In this document: piece by piece, positions 16,218 through 23,391 of the stretch
Layout of the letters: the number at the start of each line of letters is the position of its first letter
Position numbering within the stretch: position 1 is the stretch's first letter
NCBI GenBank assembly: GCA_020846295.1
Contig: JADLEF010000013.1
Coordinates: 1 to 32,246, forward strand
Source of the DNA: Acidimicrobiales bacterium
GTDB taxonomy: Bacteria; Actinomycetota; Acidimicrobiia; Acidimicrobiales; CAIXPF01
Length of the DNA: 32,246 bases
Reading direction: 5' to 3'
The notes under the pieces: generated by a model
Told to the model about the DNA's origin: nothing
Database searches by the model: none
The model's input: the letters and a program-made list of their open reading frames with translations, nothing else
Translations under genes and position numbers: made by a program

Positions 16218-16847
16218 ATGCCCGTCGTGTTGGAGGTCGCCCATCCCCTCGTCGCCCAGCGCCTCGGCGCGCTGCGCGACCGCAGCACGACGAACGCGTC
16301 CTTCCGCACCGCGCTCGAGCAGCTCTCGGTGCTGCTCGTCTACGAGGCGACCCGGACGCTGCCCACCGAGACGGTGACGGTGCGCACCCCGCTCGCCGAC
16401 GCGCCGACGTTGCGTCCGGCCCGGCCGCCCATGCTGGTGCCCGTGCTGCGGGCCGGTCTCGGCATGCTGGGCGGGGCGCTGCAGTTGTTGGCGGACTCCC
16501 CGGTCGGCTTCGTAGGGCTCAAGCGCGACGAGGAGACGCTGCAGCCGGACTCCTACGTCACCGCCATCCCCGATGATCTCGACGGGATCGACGTGCTGGT
16601 GCTCGACCCGATGCTGGCCACCGGCGGCTCGCTGGTCTACACGCTGGACCTGCTGCGCAAGGCGAACGCGGGCCGCATGACGGTGGTCTGCGCGCTGGCC
16701 GCACCGGAGGGCCTGGCCCGGTTGGACCGCCACGGCTACCACGACGTCACCGTGGTGACCGCCTCGGTCGACAGCCACCTCAACGAGGTGGGCTACATCG
16801 TGCCCGGTCTCGGTGACGCCGGCGACCGCCAGTTCGGCGCGTACTGA
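16218..16847 (+). CDS. upp: Uracil phosphoribosyltransferase
   Basis: Converts uracil and PRPP to UMP, so it recovers the base freed by DeoA. The 209-residue product has the family pattern: HPLVAQRLGALRDRSTTNASFR, VPVLRAGLGMLGG, the PRPP-binding DPMLATGGS and the C-terminal uracil-binding YIVPGLGDAGDRQFG. ATG 16218 lies eleven bases after the add stop, so it is in the same operon. No own ribosome binding site is obvious. Confidence 0.96.
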   Translation: MPVVLEVAHPLVAQRLGALRDRSTTNASFRTALEQLSVLLVYEATRTLPTETVTVRTPLADAPTLRPARPPMLVPVLRAGLGMLGGALQLLADSPVGFVGLKRDEETLQPDSYVTAIPDDLDGIDVLVLDPMLATGGSLVYTLDLLRKANAGRMTVVCALAAPEGLARLDRHGYHDVTVVTASVDSHLNEVGYIVPGLGDAGDRQFGAY

Positions 16848-16853
16848 GCGGGA

Positions 16854-16874
16854 CCCGTCGGACGGACGGACGGG
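16854..16874. terminator. Weak hairpin between convergent upp and mutase genes
   Basis: Six-base stem CCCGTC (16854-16859) with GACGGG (16869-16874) and a nine-base loop made of GGAC repeats, in a 39-base convergent gap. No T run. Confidence 0.25.
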
Positions 16875-16886
16875 CGCACCGGCCGG

Positions 16887-18638
16887 TCAGACCAGGGCCT
16901 CGATGGCGGCGCGCACCGAGGCCAGCTCGGCCGCCGCGGCGGCCTCGACCGCCGGGAACGGCTGCGCCGCCGGCGCGGGGTGCACCAGCTCCAGGTAGAC
17001 CTTCAGCTTCGGCTCGGTGCCCGAGGGCCGGAACACGATGCGGGCGTCGCCCTCGAGCTCCCACTCGAGCGCGTCGGTGCGCTCGACGCCGGGGCGGGTG
17101 GCGTGGTCCACCGCAGCGAGCCGGCGACGGCCGGCCAGCGTCGCCGGCGGCGCCGACCGCACCCGGTCCATCACGGCAGCGGCCTGGCCGGCCCCGACCT
17201 GTCCGGCGAAGCGGATCGACCAGCCGACGGTGGCGTGCAGCCCGTGCCGTCGGGCCAGCTCCTCGAGGCGGTCGGGGACCGACGACCCGGCCGCGCGCAG
17301 CTCGGCCACGAGCTCGGCGAACACGAGCGCAGCGGCGATGCCGTCCTTGTCCCGCACCGCCGGGCCGACCGAATAGCCGAGGGCCTCCTCGTAGCCGAAC
17401 ACGAAGGTGCGCTCGGGGTGATCGAGCGCCGGACGCACGATCCACTTGAACCCGGTCAGCGTCTCGGCGTAGTGCACCCCGTGCTCGGCGGCGATGCGGC
17501 GTAGCAGGCGGGACGAGACGATGGTGGTGACCACCAGCCGCTGCGCCCCTCCTGCTCGCCGACGGAGGAGGTGGTCGGCGAGGAGGGCGCCGATCTCGTT
17601 GCCGGTCAGCGCCCGCCAGCCGGCACCGTCGCCGGAGGCCCGCACCGGGATGGCCACCCCCAGCCGATCGGCGTCGGGGTCGTTGGCCAGCAGCACATCG
17701 GCGTCGACCTCGCGGGCCAGCGCCAGGCCGAGGTCCAGCGCACCCGGCTCCTCCGGGTTCGGGAAGGCGACGGTCGGGAAGTCCGGGTCCGGATCGGCCT
17801 GGGCGGCGACGACGTGCAGCGGCGGGAAGCCGGCGGCGGCGAAGGCCCGGCCGGCGAGCTCGGCGCCGACCCCGTGCAGCGGCGTGTAGGCGGCGCGCAG
17901 CGTGCGGGTCGCCGGCGAGGCGACGGTGGTGAGCTGGCCGGTGAGCACCTCCAGGTAGGCGTCCAGGACCGCCGGGTCGAGCAGCCCGATCGCCGGGTGG
18001 TCCGCCGGGGCGACGGGCACCGGCTCCTCGGCACCGGCGGCGTCGGCGATCCGGGCGGCGATCTCGGCGTCGATCGGCGGGACGATCTGCGCGCCGTCGG
18101 CGAGGTACACCTTGTAGCCGTTGTCGGCAGGCGGGTTGTGGCTGGCGGTGACCATCACGCCGGCGTCGGCGCGGAGGTGGCGAACGGCGAAGGCCAGCAG
18201 CGGGGTCGGCCCGTGCCCGGCGAACAGCACGGCGCGCCCGCCGGCCGCGGCGACGACCCCGGCGGTGTCGCGGGCGAACACGTCGGAGTTGTGCCGGGCG
18301 TCGTAGCCGACGACCACCAGCGGGGAGGCGCTGCCGTGGGCGGCCAGCGTGCGAACCAGCCCAGCAGCGGCCTGGCGGACCACCAGCCGGTTCATGCGGA
18401 GGGGTCCGGCCCCCAGCTCGGCGCGCAGGCCCGCCGTACCGAAGTGCAGCCGCCCGGCGAAGCGGCGGCCCAGCTCGGCCCAGTCCCCAGCCTCGACGAG
18501 GGCGGCGAGCTCGGCCCGGGTGACCGGATCGGGGTCGTGCACCATCCAGCGCCGGACTGCTGCGGCCAGCGCCGGGTCACCGGCCGGGCCGGTCAGGCCG
18601 GCCGGATCGAACTCCCCGACGGGCTGCGGCGAGGGCAT
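16887..18638 (-). CDS. Phosphopentomutase/phosphoglucomutase-type sugar mutase (PGM2/PmmB-like)
   Basis: Alpha-D-phosphohexomutase-superfamily enzyme of 583 residues. Domain marks in order: HFGTAGLRAELGAGPLRMN, the phosphoserine loop TASHNPPADNGYK, the metal loop NDPDADRLG, the sugar-binding FGYEEALGYSVG, and the phosphate-binding RPSGTEPKLKVYLE. The subgroup (M. tuberculosis PmmB, mammalian PGM2) can act on ribose- and deoxyribose-1-phosphate. Given add, upp, cdd and deoA beside it, phosphopentomutase is the likeliest role (inference). TAGCAT (18652-18647) lies eight bases before ATG 18638 and five before GTG 18641; ATG is preferred on the leaderless spacing seen elsewhere. Confidence 0.88.
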   Translation of the reverse strand: MPSPQPVGEFDPAGLTGPAGDPALAAAVRRWMVHDPDPVTRAELAALVEAGDWAELGRRFAGRLHFGTAGLRAELGAGPLRMNRLVVRQAAAGLVRTLAAHGSASPLVVVGYDARHNSDVFARDTAGVVAAAGGRAVLFAGHGPTPLLAFAVRHLRADAGVMVTASHNPPADNGYKVYLADGAQIVPPIDAEIAARIADAAGAEEPVPVAPADHPAIGLLDPAVLDAYLEVLTGQLTTVASPATRTLRAAYTPLHGVGAELAGRAFAAAGFPPLHVVAAQADPDPDFPTVAFPNPEEPGALDLGLALAREVDADVLLANDPDADRLGVAIPVRASGDGAGWRALTGNEIGALLADHLLRRRAGGAQRLVVTTIVSSRLLRRIAAEHGVHYAETLTGFKWIVRPALDHPERTFVFGYEEALGYSVGPAVRDKDGIAAALVFAELVAELRAAGSSVPDRLEELARRHGLHATVGWSIRFAGQVGAGQAAAVMDRVRSAPPATLAGRRRLAAVDHATRPGVERTDALEWELEGDARIVFRPSGTEPKLKVYLELVHPAPAAQPFPAVEAAAAAELASVRAAIEALV

Positions 18639-18646
18639 CACCGTGC

Positions 18647-18652
18647 ATGCTA
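18647..18652 (-). promoter_or_regulatory. -10 hexamer of sugar mutase gene (leaderless)
   Basis: TAGCAT on the minus strand, eight bases before ATG 18638, without a Shine-Dalgarno. Confidence 0.4.
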
Positions 18653-18695
18653 GCGACGCCGCCGCGGGAGCCGATCAGGGATGCGTCCGGGTCAG

Positions 18696-18712
18696 ATCGG
18701 AGCCGATATGTT
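18696..18712 (+). promoter_or_regulatory. -10 hexamer with overlapping inverted repeat
   Basis: TATGTT (18707-18712) lies exactly six bases before an ATG at 18719. An inverted repeat ATCGG-AG-CCGAT (18696-18707) runs into the hexamer, as an operator would. The ATG opens a 73-codon frame ending at 18940 that overlaps the next gene; its codon use is not convincing as protein, so this may instead drive a leader RNA or the gene at 18876. Confidence 0.3.
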
Positions 18713-18863
18713 CGATCCATGGCTATCGCTACCCGCGCCGGGCGCGCAGCGAACACCACGCTGAGCAGGCACGCAGGGAACGCCGGCGACGAATGGGGCC
18801 CGAAGACGCCCTCGCCGTGCCGAAAGCCGGGTTCGCGTGCGCAGCTTTGCCATAACGGCGTGC

Positions 18864-18869
18864 TAGCTA
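18864..18869 (+). promoter_or_regulatory. Possible -10 hexamer for the fuconate-dehydratase-like gene
   Basis: TAGCTA preceded by TG one base upstream (extended -10 form) and six bases before ATG 18876. The last base is A rather than T, so it is a weaker match. Confidence 0.3.
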
Positions 18870-18875
18870 CAGGGC

Positions 18876-20126
18876 ATGACCATCCTCGCGGACGTAACCG
18901 CGACGACGGTCGGCGGGACACGTCGGGCGGCACAACTTGAGCTACGCACGTCAGGCGGCAGGACAGGCGCGGCAACCGTTGGGTTGCCGCCGGGGCTCGC
19001 CGATGCAGTCGTCGCCTGGATCACCGGCCATCTCGGCACCCTGCGGGGCCGACCGGTGGACGAACTGATCGAAGGGCTCGGAGAGCTCGAGGCCGGTTGG
19101 AACGATCTGGCCACCCACAGCTCGGTCGAGGACCGCAGCGCGGCGCACGTGGGGGCGGCCCTCGTGACCAACGCGGTGTGGGACCTGTGGGCCCAGGCGA
19201 ACGACTGCCCGCTGTGGAAGCTGATCGTCAACCTCTCCCCGGAGCACCTCGTGCGCTCGCTCGACCTGCGCTGGGTCGGGGACCTGCTCGCTCCCGCCGA
19301 CGCCCGCGTCCTGCTCGAGACCCGGGTCCGCGGGCGTTCCGCCCGGGAGGCGGACCTGCGTCGGGAGGGCTATCCGGTCGTGCCCTATGTGCCGCTGTCG
19401 ATGCCCGAGGCGATGAGCCGGATCGACGCGCTGGCGGGCGCGGGCTGGCCGGCGTTGCGCATCGGCCTGCCGGACGGCCTCGAGCCGGAGCGGGCGCGCG
19501 CCCTGCTCGACGGTCTCCGCCGCTCGACCGCGGGACGGGTCCGGCTGGCGGTGAGCCCCGAACAGCCGTGGGCCCCGGCGGCGATGCTGCACCACGCCGA
19601 GCTGCTGGCCGAGCTCGGCATCGACAGCATCGTCGAGCCGACCGACCCGCTCGATGTCGTCGCCCTCGGAGGGCTGCGGAAGCGACTGGCCGGGCCCGGG
19701 AGCACCCACATCGACCTCGCCGCCGGGGACGTGCTCACCCGCGGTGTCTCGGTCAAGCAGCTGCTGGCCACCGGCGCGGTGGACCTGTGCCGCGTCAACG
19801 CCGCCCGGCTCGGGGTGAGCGCGTCGCTGACGTTGCTGCTGCTGGCGGCGCGGCTGCGGATCCCGATGAGCTTCGCCGCCTGTGCCAGCGGCGCGACGTT
19901 GGGCACCTCCGGGCTCACCGTGGCGTTGCACCTCGCGGCGGTGGACAACATCGCCATCGGCGCCAGCCTCGACCGCCGCTGCATCGACCTCGGGTCGAGC
20001 CCGGACCTGCTCGCCGCGGTGCTCGGCGGCACGCCCGGCCGGTGCCGGCTACCGGTCCAGCCGGCCGGCCCAGCCCGCACGGACGGGCCGTCGGAGGACC
20101 GCCCACTCAGCCGCGTCGGCAACTGA
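18876..20126 (+). CDS. Enolase-superfamily protein, L-fuconate-dehydratase-like, catalytic residues lost
   Basis: A 416-residue protein resembling L-fuconate dehydratase (FucD/ENOSF1) over most of its length: NAVWDLWAQANDCPLWKL, SPEHLVRSLDLRWVGDLL, an EGYPVVPY segment, and VSVKQLLATGAVDLCRVNAA. The active-site positions are changed by my alignment from memory: the K-x-K base becomes Arg195/Gly197, the metal Asp becomes Ser227, the Glu of the ExP motif becomes Val253, the next metal Glu becomes Asp285, and the late His becomes Ala334. It should not bind magnesium or dehydrate an acid sugar. It may be a ligand-binding or structural relative. A C-terminal tail of about 25 residues is low-complexity. 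No partner gene is evident. Confidence 0.78.
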   Translation: MTILADVTATTVGGTRRAAQLELRTSGGRTGAATVGLPPGLADAVVAWITGHLGTLRGRPVDELIEGLGELEAGWNDLATHSSVEDRSAAHVGAALVTNAVWDLWAQANDCPLWKLIVNLSPEHLVRSLDLRWVGDLLAPADARVLLETRVRGRSAREADLRREGYPVVPYVPLSMPEAMSRIDALAGAGWPALRIGLPDGLEPERARALLDGLRRSTAGRVRLAVSPEQPWAPAAMLHHAELLAELGIDSIVEPTDPLDVVALGGLRKRLAGPGSTHIDLAAGDVLTRGVSVKQLLATGAVDLCRVNAARLGVSASLTLLLLAARLRIPMSFAACASGATLGTSGLTVALHLAAVDNIAIGASLDRRCIDLGSSPDLLAAVLGGTPGRCRLPVQPAGPARTDGPSEDRPLSRVGN

Positions 20127-20192
20127 TGGTGACCGGTCGGCGCCGCTGAGCGCCGGCCGGTCCATCCACACCGTGAGACGGCCGTGCACCGG

Positions 20193-20198
20193 TACCAT
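20193..20198 (+). promoter_or_regulatory. -10 hexamer of hypothetical gene at 20207 (leaderless)
   Basis: TACCAT eight bases before ATG 20207, no Shine-Dalgarno; the same hexamer as at add. Confidence 0.45.
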
Positions 20199-20206
20199 CC
20201 CGGGCG

Positions 20207-20818
20207 ATGCTCGATCACGTCTTCACCGACGCCATCGCCGCGCTGCGTGAAGCGCTCGAAGCGGCGCTGCTCGAACCGCTCTCGGTGGAGGAGCGGTTCC
20301 ACGCCGATGTCCTGCTCGGCGACCTGTCGTGGCAGACCTCCTACTCCCTGCCAGGGGAGGGCAACCCGCCTCGGGTGCAGGCCGACATCCTGCTCGAATG
20401 GTCGACGTGGTCGCAGTCCAGCTACCGGAGCTGGCGGCTGGGCGAACCCCCCGGGGACCTGCCCCGCATCGCGGCGGAGATCGTCCTGCGCATCCAGCGG
20501 CTGCGCCACCAGCCGGCGCCGGCCCGCATCCAGGCGATCCTGCCCGAGGAGAGCTCGCCGATGGGTAAGGTGCGCCTCGCCCGTTCCGGGCCGCGGATCG
20601 AGATCGCCTACGACGGCGACCTCGCCGAACCCGAGCACGCCATCGAGTTCAGCTACGAGGGCACCTACGAGTTCGACGAGGAGACCCTGGCCGACCCGGC
20701 GATGCTCGACGAGCACTTCGCCTCCATCGGCGGCTGGGTGACCTCGACCCTCGTCCGGTTGGGCGACCTCGACCTCGAGTACCTCCCGCCCGACGAGGAG
20801 GACGACCAGACCTCGTGA
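20207..20818 (+). CDS. Hypothetical protein, 203 residues
   Basis: Not recognised. An acidic, soluble protein without membrane span or signal peptide. It begins with a helical stretch (DAIAALREALEAALLEPLSV), continues with a Trp/Tyr-rich middle (LLEWSTWSQSSYRSWRLGEP), a helix with basic residues (EIVLRIQRLRHQP), then alternating polar/hydrophobic strands (GPRIEIAYDGDL, AIEFSYEGTYEF) and an acidic end (LPPDEEDDQTS). Codon use looks like that of its neighbours, and the start follows a -10 hexamer by eight bases, which supports a real gene. It is followed at 52 bases by the enoyl-CoA hydratase gene. The stop codon region is triplicated. Confidence 0.75.
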   Translation: MLDHVFTDAIAALREALEAALLEPLSVEERFHADVLLGDLSWQTSYSLPGEGNPPRVQADILLEWSTWSQSSYRSWRLGEPPGDLPRIAAEIVLRIQRLRHQPAPARIQAILPEESSPMGKVRLARSGPRIEIAYDGDLAEPEHAIEFSYEGTYEFDEETLADPAMLDEHFASIGGWVTSTLVRLGDLDLEYLPPDEEDDQTS

Positions 20819-20867
20819 AGAACAGCAGACCCGAGTGAACGAACAGCAGACCTGCGTGAAGGACCTG
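20807..20867 (+). repeat. 3-copy tandem repeat over the stop codon of the 20207 gene
   Basis: Units begin at 20807 (19 bp), 20826 (21 bp) and 20847 (about 21 bp), each of the form CAGACC..CGTGAA..AACAG with the third decaying at its end. Each unit holds a TGA; the first is the gene's stop codon. The third leads into the ribosome binding site of the next gene. Confidence 0.75.
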
Positions 20868-20869
20868 TC

Positions 20870-21658
20870 ATGAGCGACGAGCATCCCGTGCGTTTCGAGG
20901 TGGCCGACCGGGTGGCCACCATCACCCTCGATCGGCCCGAGGCCCGCAACTCGCTGTCCTCCACCATGCGACGGGAGTTGCCCGCGGCGATGGCGCGGGC
21001 GGACGCCGACGAGGCCGTCGACGTCATCATCCTCACCGGCTCCGATCCCGCCTTCTGCGCCGGCCTCGACCTCAAGGAGCTCGGCGCGCGCGGCTCGAAG
21101 CTGGCCGACAGCGTCGGCACACCGGAGGCCGGCCGGGTCGGCGGGCCGTGGACACCGACGGCCAAGCCGGTCATCGGGGCGGTCAACGGCGCGGCGATCA
21201 CCGGCGGCTTCGAGGTCGCGCTGAACTGCGACTTCCTCATCGCGTCGGAGCGCGCTCGCTTCGCCGACACCCACTCGAGGGTCGGGGTCATGCCGGGGTG
21301 GGGGCTGACCGTGCTACTGGCCGAGGCGGTCGGCATGCGCCGGGCGCGCCAGCTGTCCTACTCGGGCAACTTCCTCACCGCCCACGACGCGCTGGCCTGG
21401 GGCCTGGTCAACCACGTGGTGGACCACGACGAGCTGCTGCCGTTCTGCCGGCGCCTGGCCGCCGACATCGTCGGCAACGACCAGGCGGGCGTGCGCCGCA
21501 TGAAGGCCACCTACGACGCGGTGACCGCCGTGCCGCTCGGCGAGGGCTGGCAGGTGGAGCACCGGATGGGCCAGGAGTGGGCCGCCTCGCGGATGGACCT
21601 GGGGCAGGTGGAGCAGCGCCGCCAGGCCATCATGGAGCGGGGGCGCAAGCAGCTGTGA
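20870..21658 (+). CDS. Enoyl-CoA hydratase/isomerase family protein
   Basis: Crotonase-fold protein of 262 residues. It has the family's FEVADRVATITLDRPEARNS start, the CoA-binding oxyanion region DPAFCAGLDLKELG, GAVNGAAITGGFEVALNCDF with the first catalytic-position Glu, and ADTHSRVGVMPGWGLTVLL where the second is often Glu but here reads Ser/Arg. It therefore may be a hydratase or a relative acting with one acid residue; substrate unknown. GAAGGA lies six bases before ATG 20870. The GTGA overlap with queF suggests co-translation, although no shared pathway is apparent. Confidence 0.88.
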   Translation: MSDEHPVRFEVADRVATITLDRPEARNSLSSTMRRELPAAMARADADEAVDVIILTGSDPAFCAGLDLKELGARGSKLADSVGTPEAGRVGGPWTPTAKPVIGAVNGAAITGGFEVALNCDFLIASERARFADTHSRVGVMPGWGLTVLLAEAVGMRRARQLSYSGNFLTAHDALAWGLVNHVVDHDELLPFCRRLAADIVGNDQAGVRRMKATYDAVTAVPLGEGWQVEHRMGQEWAASRMDLGQVEQRRQAIMERGRKQL

Positions 21659-22098
21659 GCGGCGAGCACCGTCCCGCCCTGCTGGGCCGCAACGTCGAGG
21701 TCAGCGAGTACGGGCAGCTGGACACCTTCCCGGCGGACCCGGCGCAGACCTGGGTGGAGCTGAGCGGCGACGAGCTGACCGCGCTGTGCCCGGCGGTGAG
21801 CGGCCTGCAGCCCGACCTGTACCGATGGTCGATCCGCTACGAGCCCAACGAGCGGTGCCTCGAGTCGAAGTCGCTGAAGCTGTACCTGCTCACCTTTCGC
21901 GACGAGCGGATCTTCGCCGAGCACCTCGCCGGCCGCATCGCCCGCGACCTCGCCGCCACCCTGGACACCGAGGTGACGGTGCGCCTGCACCAGAACCGTC
22001 GCGGCGGCATCGAGACGGCGGTCGAGGCGGTGGCCGGCACCCGCCGGGACGGCGCCGTCGCCACCACGGCGCGGCCCGAGCTCAACCCCGGCGGCTGA
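21655..22098 (+). CDS. queF: NADPH-dependent 7-cyano-7-deazaguanine reductase (QueF), divergent
   Basis: Reduces preQ0 to preQ1 in queuosine synthesis. The 147-residue unimodular protein has the catalytic-cysteine segment LTALCPAVSGLQPD (Cys45), RYEPNERCLESKSLKLYLLTFRD-type core (CLESKSLKLYL), and the C-terminal VTVRLHQNRRGG. Compared with Bacillus QueF, where CPKTGQPD puts seven positions between Cys55 and Asp62, the spacing here is nine, and the His of the FHE motif (His96) is Ala (FAEH). The ESKSLK and FxE residues remain. No queC, queD, queE or transporter is nearby. GTG 21655 overlaps the previous stop by four bases. Confidence 0.85.
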   Translation: MSGEHRPALLGRNVEVSEYGQLDTFPADPAQTWVELSGDELTALCPAVSGLQPDLYRWSIRYEPNERCLESKSLKLYLLTFRDERIFAEHLAGRIARDLAATLDTEVTVRLHQNRRGGIETAVEAVAGTRRDGAVATTARPELNPGG

Positions 22099-22125
22099 CC
22101 GGCCGCGCCGGGGAGCCGACCCGGG

Positions 22126-23130
22126 TCACACCCGGGCGGGCACCGCGATGGTGGCCACCAGCTCGGCGAGGTTGCACTCGGGCCGGGGGCCGGTGTGGCC
22201 GATGCACTCGCCGGCCGCCACCGAGCCGTACCAACCCGAGGTGAACAGGTCCTTGCCTGCGGTGTAACCGTGCAGGAACCCGGCGGCGTAGAGGTCACCG
22301 GCGCCGGTGGTGTCCACCACCTCGCCCGTCGACCACGACGGCACGGTGACCACCTCGTCCGCGGTGAGCACGACCGAGCCCCTGGCGCTGCGGGTGACGC
22401 AGGCGATCTCGGCGTGGCCCCGCACCTTGAGCAGGGCCTCCTCGACATCTTCGGTCTCGTAGAGCGAGCAGATCTCGGCCTCGTTGGCGAACACGATGTC
22501 GACGTAGTGCTCGACGAGCTGCAGGAACTCGGAGCGGTGGCGGTCAACGCAGAACGTGTCGGACAGGGTGAGCGCCACCTTGGCCCCGTTCGCCTTGCCG
22601 ATCTCCATCGCCTTGCGGATGGCGGCCTTGGCCGAATCGACGTCCCACAGGTAGCCCTCGCAGTAGATGACCCGGCCGGCGGCGACGAGCTCCTCGCGCA
22701 CGTCCTCCGGTTCGAGCAGGCTGGAGATGCCGAGGAACGTGTTCATGGTGCGTTCAGCGTCGGGCGTCACGAGGATGAGACAGCGGGCGGTGGGCAGGCC
22801 GTCCTCGGCGAGCTCCTGTTCGTAGTGCACCCCGATGGCCCTGATGTCGTGGCGGAAGACTTCGCCCAGCTGGTCGCGCCGGACCTTGCCGACGTAGGCC
22901 ACCGAACCACCGAAGCTGGCCACCCCGGCCATGGTGTTGGCGGCGGACCCGCCCGACGCCTCGATGGCCGGGGGCATGACCGAGTACAGCGTCGACGCCC
23001 GGTCGGCGTCGATCAACGTCATGATGCCCTTGTTCAGGTCGTTGGCGTCGATGAAGGCGTCCTCGACATGGGCGATCACATCCACGATCGCGTTGCCGAT
23101 ACCCACCACGTCGAACTGCTTGCCGGCCAC
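22126..23130 (-). CDS. Adenosine kinase (PfkB family)
   Basis: Phosphorylates adenosine (or another nucleoside) to the 5'-monophosphate. Ribokinase-fold protein of 334 residues: FDVVGIGNAIVDV start, KGIMTLIDADRA, the substrate-binding SGGSAANTMAGVASFGG, VGKVRRDQLGEVF, FANEAEICSLY and the catalytic anion-hole motif DTTGAGDLYAAGF. The GTG at 23130 is preferred: AGGGGAG lies five bases before it, and the protein then begins one turn before the first strand as in relatives. The frame is open to GTG 23166, which would add twelve residues. TAGGGT (23209-23204) is a likely -10, giving a leader of about 65 bases. It completes the salvage set. Other PfkB sugar kinases are an alternative. Confidence 0.85.
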   Translation of the reverse strand: MAGKQFDVVGIGNAIVDVIAHVEDAFIDANDLNKGIMTLIDADRASTLYSVMPPAIEASGGSAANTMAGVASFGGSVAYVGKVRRDQLGEVFRHDIRAIGVHYEQELAEDGLPTARCLILVTPDAERTMNTFLGISSLLEPEDVREELVAAGRVIYCEGYLWDVDSAKAAIRKAMEIGKANGAKVALTLSDTFCVDRHRSEFLQLVEHYVDIVFANEAEICSLYETEDVEEALLKVRGHAEIACVTRSARGSVVLTADEVVTVPSWSTGEVVDTTGAGDLYAAGFLHGYTAGKDLFTSGWYGSVAAGECIGHTGPRPECNLAELVATIAVPARV

Positions 23131-23271
23131 CGTCACTCCCCTCGCTCGCGTCGTTTCGTCTGACACGGCCTCGTCCGGCGGGCCTGCGAGCGCACGGGGG
23201 ACAACCCTATCGGGGCGAGCGGTCGAGCCATCGCGGCCGGCTGCGGCGGCGGTGGGTGGGCGGATCGCCTA

Positions 23272-23300
23272 CTCAAGTCACCGCGGCGCGGCGTCGATCA
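23272..23300 (+). promoter_or_regulatory. Possible sigma-28 (FliA/WhiG-type) promoter
   Basis: CTCA (23272-23275, within CTCAAGT) and GTCGATCA (23293-23300) separated by 17 bases. This resembles the actinobacterial flagellar-type consensus CTCA-N15-17-GCCGATAA, with two mismatches in the -10. It lies 91 bases before the degenerate GGDEF gene. No flagellar gene is in the window. Confidence 0.35.
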
Positions 23301-23391
23301 CCAACGACGTGGCGCCGATCTCCTCCGCTTCGCCGACCGGTGCGCAGACCTTCGCGGGTCGTTCCGTCCCCCTTGCAAAGGCGGTACTCCG

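Noticed and set aside
22099-22111. Hairpin between queF and adenosine kinase as a terminator
   Set aside because: Only a five-base stem with a three-base loop and no T run; expected often at this GC content.
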